Source of the DNA: Candidatus Eiseniibacteriota bacterium
GTDB lineage: Bacteria > Joyebacterota > Joyebacteria > Joyebacterales > Joyebacteraceae
Length of the DNA: 64,000 nt
Reading direction: 5' to 3'
Assembly: GCA_030622115.1 (NCBI GenBank)
Contig: JAUXGN010000009.1
Location: 1-64,000 of the forward strand
This document shows, piece after piece, positions 57,923 to 64,000 of this stretch; position 1 is the first letter of the stretch, and each line of letters opens with the position of its first letter. The translations under genes were made by a program, and so were the position numbers. Under the pieces are notes generated by a model that saw only the letters and a list, made by a program, of their open reading frames with translations, was not told the origin of the DNA and did no database searches.

Positions 57923-59020
57923 ATGAGAGAACTCGAACTCTATTTCGGTCCTCAGCATCTGGGTATGGTCGGCAATCTGAGCATCACGTTGACGGTCGAA
58001 GGCGACCGCGTCGTGAACGCCGCGATGAACCCGGGGTATCTGCACAGGGGCTTCGAGAAGCTCATGGAACAGCGCAGCTGGATCAAGAACTTCCCGATGG
58101 TGTGCAGGATGAACATCCTCGACCCTGATTCCATGGAGATGATCTACGCCATGGCGGTGGAGAAGCTGGCAGGGATCGAGGTTCCGGAGAGAGCGCATTA
58201 CATACGCAGCATCTATCTGGAACTCGCTCGCGCCGGGTCGCACCTCTTCGGTCTGTGGGCGTATTCGAACATGCTGGGTTTCGACACCGTCGCACAGTGG
58301 GCGATGTATCATCGCGACCTCATTCTCGATCGGTTCGAGGAACTCACCGGCGGCAGGGTGTATCACATCTACATCTGGCCGGGCGGCGTGCGGAGGGATT
58401 TCCCGGAGGGGTTTGAGGACAGGCTGGTGTCCACGCTTCATTCCATCGGAGGCTGTGTTCCGGACTACGATGCTACGTTTTTTAACAACCGGCTCTTCGC
58501 GGACAGGGCGCGGGGCATAGGCGTCGTCACGAGAGAAGATGCTCTGGCGATGGGTGCGGTGGGGCAGGTTCTGAGGGCGACGGGCGTGGACGACGATGTT
58601 AGAAAGATCGATCCGTACGCGGCGTATGACAAGGTGCCCTGGGACGTTCACACCAGTGAGGACGGCGATGCGTACTCGAGGGTTTGGATCGTCCGGAATG
58701 AGATGATCGAGAGCGTTCATATGATCTTCAAGCTCTTGGACGCGATGCCCAAGGGTGAGGTATACAACAGGATCCCGAACCCGTTCAAGTGGCGCATTCC
58801 AGAAGGCGAGACGTACGTGCGCTGCGAATCATCGCGTGGGGAACTCGGGCTGTATCTCGTGAGCGACGGTGGGGACAAGCCGTACCGGGCGCATTTCAGG
58901 ACACCTTCCTATACGCATGGACTCACGATCCTCGAGAAGGCGCTCAAGGGAGCGAGTATCTCCGACGTGGGCAATATCATGATGAGCCTCTACGTCGTGG
59001 CCCCGGAGATAGACAGGTAG
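57923..59020 (+). CDS. NuoD/MbhL-like large subunit without NiFe cysteine motifs
   Basis: FGPQHLGMVGNLSITLTVEGDRVVNAAMNPGYLHRGFEKLMEQRSWIKNFPMVCRMNILDPDS...SSRGELGLYLVSDGGDKPYRAHFRTPSYTHG...LYVVAPEIDR. Confidence 0.94.
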   Translation: MRELELYFGPQHLGMVGNLSITLTVEGDRVVNAAMNPGYLHRGFEKLMEQRSWIKNFPMVCRMNILDPDSMEMIYAMAVEKLAGIEVPERAHYIRSIYLELARAGSHLFGLWAYSNMLGFDTVAQWAMYHRDLILDRFEELTGGRVYHIYIWPGGVRRDFPEGFEDRLVSTLHSIGGCVPDYDATFFNNRLFADRARGIGVVTREDALAMGAVGQVLRATGVDDDVRKIDPYAAYDKVPWDVHTSEDGDAYSRVWIVRNEMIESVHMIFKLLDAMPKGEVYNRIPNPFKWRIPEGETYVRCESSRGELGLYLVSDGGDKPYRAHFRTPSYTHGLTILEKALKGASISDVGNIMMSLYVVAPEIDR

Positions 59021-59048
59021 CCGTTCAGCCAGGGAGAGAACGAGAACA

Positions 59049-60902
59049 ATGGCCAAAGGCAGTCTGCTCAGTTCGCTCAAGGTAGCCAGGTTTCTCTTTA
59101 GGAAGCCCAAGACTCTCAGGTATCCGTTCGAGAAAAAGGAGCCCGCTCTGAGGTACAGGGGCTTCCACCTGAACGACTGGGACACGTGCACCGGATGCGG
59201 GAACTGCGCGGACATCTGCCCGAACACGGCGATAGAGATGGTCGAAGTGCTCGATCTCGAGGTCGGGCCGGGTGAAAAGAACGAACGGCCCAAGCTCGAC
59301 TACGGCAGGTGCTGCTTCTGCGGTCTGTGCATCGATATCTGCCCACCGGGTTCACTCAGGCTCTCCAGGGACTACTTCCATACCCACTTCAATACGGACA
59401 CCTTCGTCTTCGTGCCGAAGGATGAGAAGAGCGACGAGGAGACGTTTCTCCCGGCCGAGAACTACTCGATTCTGAAGGCGAGCCTCACGCACCGGAAACG
59501 GGACTACGAAGGCTTCTCGTCCGACCTCTCGTACGCGCTCTTCGAGCCCGAGCGCGTTCCCATGCCTGAGGTTCCGCCCGCGGAGAGGACGCTTTCCTTC
59601 GTCGAACAGGTCATCGGCTACGACAGGGAACAGGCGGTGCGCGAGGCCGAGCGGTGTCTGGAGTGCCGGCTCTGCGAGGAGGCCTGCCCGGCTCACATGA
59701 AGATCTCGGACTACATTGGGGCCATCTATAACGGCGAGCCGGAGGAGTCACTCCGGAAGATATACGAGGACAACCCCATTCCGTCGATCTGCGGACGCGT
59801 CTGCATGAAGCACTGCGAGGACGCGTGCTCGCTCAGATTGAGGGGTGAGCCGCTGGCGATCAGATGGCTCAAGAGGTATGTGGCCGATACGATCCAGGAC
59901 TTCAAGTCGACTCTCGAGCAGCAACCGGGCGAGCCGACCGGGAAGAAGGTGGCGGTCATCGGAGCGGGCCCCGGAGGGCTATCGGTGGCGTATTTCTTGA
60001 GGCTCATGGGCGACGACGTCGTTGTGTTCGACGAGCTTTCTGGTGGCGGTGGTGTGATACGCATTGGGCCGCCCAGGTACAGGCTGCCCCTGGCGAGCAT
60101 CGAGAAGGATGCGGATCATGTTGCATCACTCGGTGTGGAGTTCCGGTACAACACGAAGGTGGGAACGGACGTGCGTTTCCAGGAGCTGCTCGATGAGTAT
60201 GACGCGGTCTATCTCGGCATCGGTCTGACCGTGAGCCGCTCCACGAGAGTTGAGAATGCGGACAAGTGCCGGCTTGCGCTTGACTTCCTCAGGAAGAACA
60301 AGACGGAGTCCATGAGCAAGGTCACGGAAGAGGTCATCGTGATCGGTGGCGGCAACGTGGCGATGGATGTCGCGAGGGAGGCCCTCAGACTTCAGCACAT
60401 GCAATACCCGGGGGAGAAGGTCGTAACGCGCATGGTCTCGCTCGAGGACTGGGACGAGATGCCCGCGACCGAGGAGGAGATAGAAGAGACACGGGAAGAG
60501 GCCGTCGAGTTCAATCCCGCATGGGGTCCGAAGAAGGTCCTGCTCGACGACGACGGCAACGTGAGCGGACTCCTGTGCATGAAGGTGAAGTCCGTGTTTG
60601 ATGATGAGGGGAAATTCGCACCCACGTTCTTCGAGGACCAGGAGATGGTGCTCAAGGGAACGACCATCATCGAGGCCATCGGACAGGGATCGGATTTCTC
60701 ATTCATCCCCGAAGATATGCTCACGAAACTCCGATTCAATGAGATGCGAAAGGTCAGCGTTGACGAGAACGGCATGACCTCGCTCCCGGGGATCTTCGCC
60801 GGAGGAGACATCGTCAACACGAACCTGGATGCAGTCACCGCGATTGCCGATGCCAAGATAGCCTCGGAAGGCATCCACAAGTGGATGACCCGCTCCCGGT
60901 AG
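59049..60902 (+). CDS. NuoI-like 2x[4Fe-4S] ferredoxin fused to GltD/NfnB-like NAD(P)H-flavoprotein
   Basis: CTGCGNCADICPNTAIE and CCFCGLCIDICPPGSL; CLECRLCEEACPAHMKISDYI, CGRVCMKHCEDAC; VAVIGAGPGGLSVAYFLRLMGDDVVVF; VIVIGGGNVAMDVAREA; GIFAGGDI. Confidence 0.95.
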   Translation: MAKGSLLSSLKVARFLFRKPKTLRYPFEKKEPALRYRGFHLNDWDTCTGCGNCADICPNTAIEMVEVLDLEVGPGEKNERPKLDYGRCCFCGLCIDICPPGSLRLSRDYFHTHFNTDTFVFVPKDEKSDEETFLPAENYSILKASLTHRKRDYEGFSSDLSYALFEPERVPMPEVPPAERTLSFVEQVIGYDREQAVREAERCLECRLCEEACPAHMKISDYIGAIYNGEPEESLRKIYEDNPIPSICGRVCMKHCEDACSLRLRGEPLAIRWLKRYVADTIQDFKSTLEQQPGEPTGKKVAVIGAGPGGLSVAYFLRLMGDDVVVFDELSGGGGVIRIGPPRYRLPLASIEKDADHVASLGVEFRYNTKVGTDVRFQELLDEYDAVYLGIGLTVSRSTRVENADKCRLALDFLRKNKTESMSKVTEEVIVIGGGNVAMDVAREALRLQHMQYPGEKVVTRMVSLEDWDEMPATEEEIEETREEAVEFNPAWGPKKVLLDDDGNVSGLLCMKVKSVFDDEGKFAPTFFEDQEMVLKGTTIIEAIGQGSDFSFIPEDMLTKLRFNEMRKVSVDENGMTSLPGIFAGGDIVNTNLDAVTAIADAKIASEGIHKWMTRSR

Positions 60903-61411
60903 TGGTGCCGCTTCCAGAGGTAGGGTGCAGTTCCTGAGACCAGGATTGCGGCCTCTGAAGCCTTGTGATCGGCAAAACCCTACAGATCGGCTCGACCCCG
61001 TAGATACCTCGGTGCGTGTTAATGAACCACACCATCACTTCGGTCGGCGGTCGAACTCCGCCTGCCGGACCCACTTCCGATGAATACCTGTTTGGCTTTC
61101 CCTTGACTCCATCCTCTCACGATTGGGAGCCTTCGGGAAACACGGTACGGTTCAGTTCGGTTGAAGCAGAATCGCAGCTGACGCGCACTGGCGACTGAGG
61201 CGAGTTGGATCACAGTCGTGGTTCGGAGCTACAGCTGCAGTCAGTAGAGGCGGACAGGATTGACCCCGTGTGGGGATCGGTTCTGTCCGCCTTGTCCTGT
61301 GTGGGAGCGATGGGCGTAGTGGCGGGTTCAGCGCCGGTGTGGTATCGTCAGCAAGCTACGGTCAACCTGAGAAGGTCGCATCATCACCGGCTCTCGAGTA
61401 AGGAGGGATCC

Positions 61412-62641
61412 ATGAGGATTGCCAATCGTGTGAACGTGTGCGTCATTGCTGCCGCGTTCGTTGCTGTGGTCGCCGTTCCGGTTGGGGCCGTCATCTACAC
61501 AGTCAGTGCCGATGGTCTCGGGGATTTTTCGACCATCCAGGCGGCGCTCGATATCGTAGTCGGCGGTGACATCATCGAGCTGACCGACGAGACATTCACC
61601 GGAGACGGCAATCGGGACATCGTCGTGCCCTCGGTAAGTGTGACGATACGCTCGCAGGGAGGAGATCCGGCCGCCTGCATCATCGACTGCGAGGGAAGCG
61701 CGCGCGCGGAGCACCGCGGGTTTCACTTCACCACGACCGGAAGCGAGACAGCCCGGCTCCAGGACATTGGGATCATCAATGGGTATGTGACGACGGATGG
61801 CGGTGGAGGTATCTGGGTCCAGGGCGCCGATCCGGATCTGGTCAACTGCATCGTGGCCCAGTGCACGGCGGTGGGCGGCGTCAGATATGGCGGAGGTCTC
61901 TATGTAAGTAACATGGGCAGCCCTTGGGTTCAGGACTGCACCTTCACAGGCAATACCGGGGACTACGGTGGGGGCGTTGCCGTGTCTGGTGGGGGCGGCT
62001 TCTACGAGAGGTGCACGATCATCGACAACGAGGCCACGGGCATAGCGGGCGGCCTCTACACATCCTCCGTCGGCACAATGGAGTTCAGCGATTGCGCGAT
62101 CGTCAGCAACGTTGCACTCAGAGCGGGAGGTGTCCGGCTGTCGGGCTACCAGCCGCTTCTGACCGATTGCGACATCAGCCGGAACGAGGCGACCACGAAC
62201 TACGCAGGCGGACTCTGGCTCCAAGCGGGTTCCGCTGTCGGCTGCACCATCGTCGACAACGCCACCGCTCAGGATGGCGGGAACGTCTACTGTAGTGCGG
62301 GCACTGGCACCCTCACAAACTGCATCATCGCCTTCAGCGAGAGCGGCGAGGGTGTCTACGCGACCGAGGGCTATCTTCCGACGATGTCGTGCTGCGACGT
62401 ATACGGCAATGCGGGGGGGGGCTACGGCGGCAGTCTTACTGACCAGACGGGCCTCGACGGCAACATTGCCGAGAATCCGCAGCTCTGCGGGTTGGACATA
62501 GCCGACTACCGGCTGTTCGACACGTCTCCGTGCCTTCCCGGAGGCAACGACTGCAGCGTGCAGCTGGGCGCCTACGGGCAGGGCTGCGACTCGCCCGTGG
62601 AGAAGATGAGTTGGGGACGCGTGAAGTCGATGTGGCGGTAG
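61412..62641 (+). CDS. Secreted right-handed beta-helix protein with SWGxVK tail
   Basis: Signal peptide MRIANRVNVCVIAAAFVAVVAVPVGA; YTVSADGLGDFSTIQAALDIVVGGDIIEL; ends DSPVEKMSWGRVKSMWR. Confidence 0.9.
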   Translation: MRIANRVNVCVIAAAFVAVVAVPVGAVIYTVSADGLGDFSTIQAALDIVVGGDIIELTDETFTGDGNRDIVVPSVSVTIRSQGGDPAACIIDCEGSARAEHRGFHFTTTGSETARLQDIGIINGYVTTDGGGGIWVQGADPDLVNCIVAQCTAVGGVRYGGGLYVSNMGSPWVQDCTFTGNTGDYGGGVAVSGGGGFYERCTIIDNEATGIAGGLYTSSVGTMEFSDCAIVSNVALRAGGVRLSGYQPLLTDCDISRNEATTNYAGGLWLQAGSAVGCTIVDNATAQDGGNVYCSAGTGTLTNCIIAFSESGEGVYATEGYLPTMSCCDVYGNAGGGYGGSLTDQTGLDGNIAENPQLCGLDIADYRLFDTSPCLPGGNDCSVQLGAYGQGCDSPVEKMSWGRVKSMWR

Positions 62642-62680
62642 GCGCATCCCCTGAGTGGAGTCAGTCCTTGTGAGGAGATC

Positions 62681-63448
62681 ATGAACGAACTTCCCGAGCA
62701 CGTTCGACGCAATCGCGAGGCCTGGAGCGAGATGGCAGCGGACTTCGTCGCATCCGGAGAAAGGCATTGGGCCGAGCAGGAGCCGTCCTGGGGGGTCTGG
62801 TGTGTGCCGGAAGCGGAGCTGGGTCTCTTGCCTGATGATCTCAATGGGAAAGACGCCATCGAACTCGGATGTGGAACGGCCTACGTGTCCGCGTGGCTCA
62901 TGCGTCGCGGCGCGCGCGTCGTCGGCATCGACAATTGTGAGGAACAGCTCGTGACGGCACGCCGTCTTCAGGGGGAGCACGGTCTCGAGTTTCCTCTGAT
63001 TCACGGTAACGCGGAGACCGTACCGCTACCTGACGAGAGTTTCGACTTTGTCATCTCCGAGTACGGCGTCTGCATCTGGGCCGATCCCGCACGCTGGGTC
63101 CCGGAGGCGGCACGGTTGCTCCGCCCGGGTGGACGGCTCGTCTTCCTTGGGAACTCACACCTCCTCGATCTCTGCATGCCCGATGAGGATAATGTCGCAG
63201 CGGGAGAGCGGCTCCTGAGGCCGGCGTTCGGCATGTATCGCATGGAGTGGCCCGACGACCCCGGCGTGGAGTTCCATCAGACACACGGTGAGTGGATAAG
63301 GCTGCTCCGCCGTTCCGGCTTCGAGATCAAAGACCTGGTCGAAGTGCGTCCCTCCGAGGGCGCGACCACGAGCTATCCATACGTCACATATGAGTGGGCG
63401 CGCCGGTGGCCGTGCGAGGAAGTCTGGAAGGTCCGAAAGCGCGGGTGA
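62681..63448 (+). CDS. Class I SAM-dependent methyltransferase
   Basis: AIELGCGTAYVSAWLMRRGARVVGIDNCEEQL; LPDESFDFVISEYG; AARLLRPGGRLVFLGNS. Confidence 0.94.
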   Translation: MNELPEHVRRNREAWSEMAADFVASGERHWAEQEPSWGVWCVPEAELGLLPDDLNGKDAIELGCGTAYVSAWLMRRGARVVGIDNCEEQLVTARRLQGEHGLEFPLIHGNAETVPLPDESFDFVISEYGVCIWADPARWVPEAARLLRPGGRLVFLGNSHLLDLCMPDEDNVAAGERLLRPAFGMYRMEWPDDPGVEFHQTHGEWIRLLRRSGFEIKDLVEVRPSEGATTSYPYVTYEWARRWPCEEVWKVRKRG

Positions 63449-63696
63449 GCGCTCGTCCGCGCAGACGGTCTTGCTGGAGCCTTGAGGCAGTATCCCTACT
63501 GTCAATGAGGTTGATATTTCTTGCCTAGACACGCATGATTATGCGAAGTGTCCCCGCCAATCCGTGGTGTGAACCACAAGCCCGCAGGCGAGTTAGCCGC
63601 GGGCTCCTCTGTTGTGACCATTTCGTGGCACACGTGATGCACGATTCAACCGTGTAGAGCGGTCATGGAGCTGAGTGCGGCCGCAAGGGGAGGATC

Positions 63697-64000
63697 GTGA
63701 AACCGTTCGTGGTAGTGACAATGCTGCTTCTTGTTCTCCTGGCGCTGGGCGCTTGGGCCGGAGGGGGAGACGGCATCAGCGGGGAGATCGCCCCCGGCGT
63801 CACGGCCGCGTTCAAACACAAGATCGTTGTAGAGCAAGAGACGTGGCCGTCGGCCCTCGAAGAAACAAGAGCAGGACGTCAAATGATCCGCCTCGAACAT
63901 CGGGGCGGATTTTGTCTTCATGTAAGGGTTCGGGAGAACCCCGGAGACTACGTCATCTGCATCGTCTACGTGGAGGATGACGGAGAACTGATCCTGAATG
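63697..64000 (+). CDS. Secreted hypothetical protein, 5' part only (runs off right edge)
   Basis: GTG after AGGGGAGGATC; VKPFVVVTMLLLVLLALGAWAGGGDGISGEIAPGVTAAFKHKIVVEQETWPSALEETRAGRQMIRLEHRGGFCLHVRVRENPGDYVICIVYVEDDGELILN, open to the window end. Confidence 0.55.
   Translation, partial: MKPFVVVTMLLLVLLALGAWAGGGDGISGEIAPGVTAAFKHKIVVEQETWPSALEETRAGRQMIRLEHRGGFCLHVRVRENPGDYVICIVYVEDDGELILN

Noticed and set aside
57275-58720. 481-aa minus-strand ORF
   Set aside because: Antisense to the NuoC/NuoD-like genes, which have clear family motifs.
57923-59020. Initial idea that the large subunit is a NiFe hydrogenase
   Set aside because: The expected two CxxC motifs are absent; only one Cys remains in the first region and none at the C-terminus.
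61328-63004. 558-aa minus-strand ORF
   Set aside because: Antisense to the beta-helix gene and the methyltransferase, both convincing on the plus strand; a GC-rich shadow ORF.

Overview
The window is a 64 kb GC-rich bacterial chromosomal segment. Its secreted proteins mostly end in FlgD-like sorting domains (...KMVLLR), with one PEP-CTERM protein, which suggests an uncultured FCB-type or Eisenbacteria-like lineage (inference). I found no rRNA, tRNA or CRISPR. Main contents, left to right: (1) C-terminal remnant of a large serine recombinase at the left edge; (2) two cold-shock protein genes 8.4 kb apart, each with the same long 5' leader and sigma70-type promoter; (3) secreted GH13 amylase, secreted endonuclease I, serpin, DUF4126 and metallophosphoesterase genes; (4) glutamate dehydrogenase and two PEP/pyruvate-binding-domain proteins, one fused to a nucleotidyltransferase; (5) several secreted proteins sharing an apparently undescribed C-terminal tail, (P)VExxSWGxIKxxYR; (6) a six-gene Rnf/Nqr-type operon with a 2x[4Fe-4S] subunit A and NqrF in place of RnfB, followed by a ferritin-like protein and a monohaem cytochrome c; (7) a gene flanked by 59-bp direct repeats next to a MATE transporter; (8) tandem DUF3857/transglutaminase-like proteins and a MacAB-type exporter; (9) a rex-led operon (49.5-60.9 kb) encoding an Mrp-antiporter/complex-I-like complex that lacks NiFe cysteines and the complex-I quinone-site signature, and ends in a NuoI-GltD fusion. 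The strongest candidates for something new are the Mrp/Nuo-like complex with its NAD(P)H-module fusion, the duplicated cold-shock leader RNA with compensatory base changes, and the SWGxIK tail. All family calls are from reading the sequence; no searches were run.
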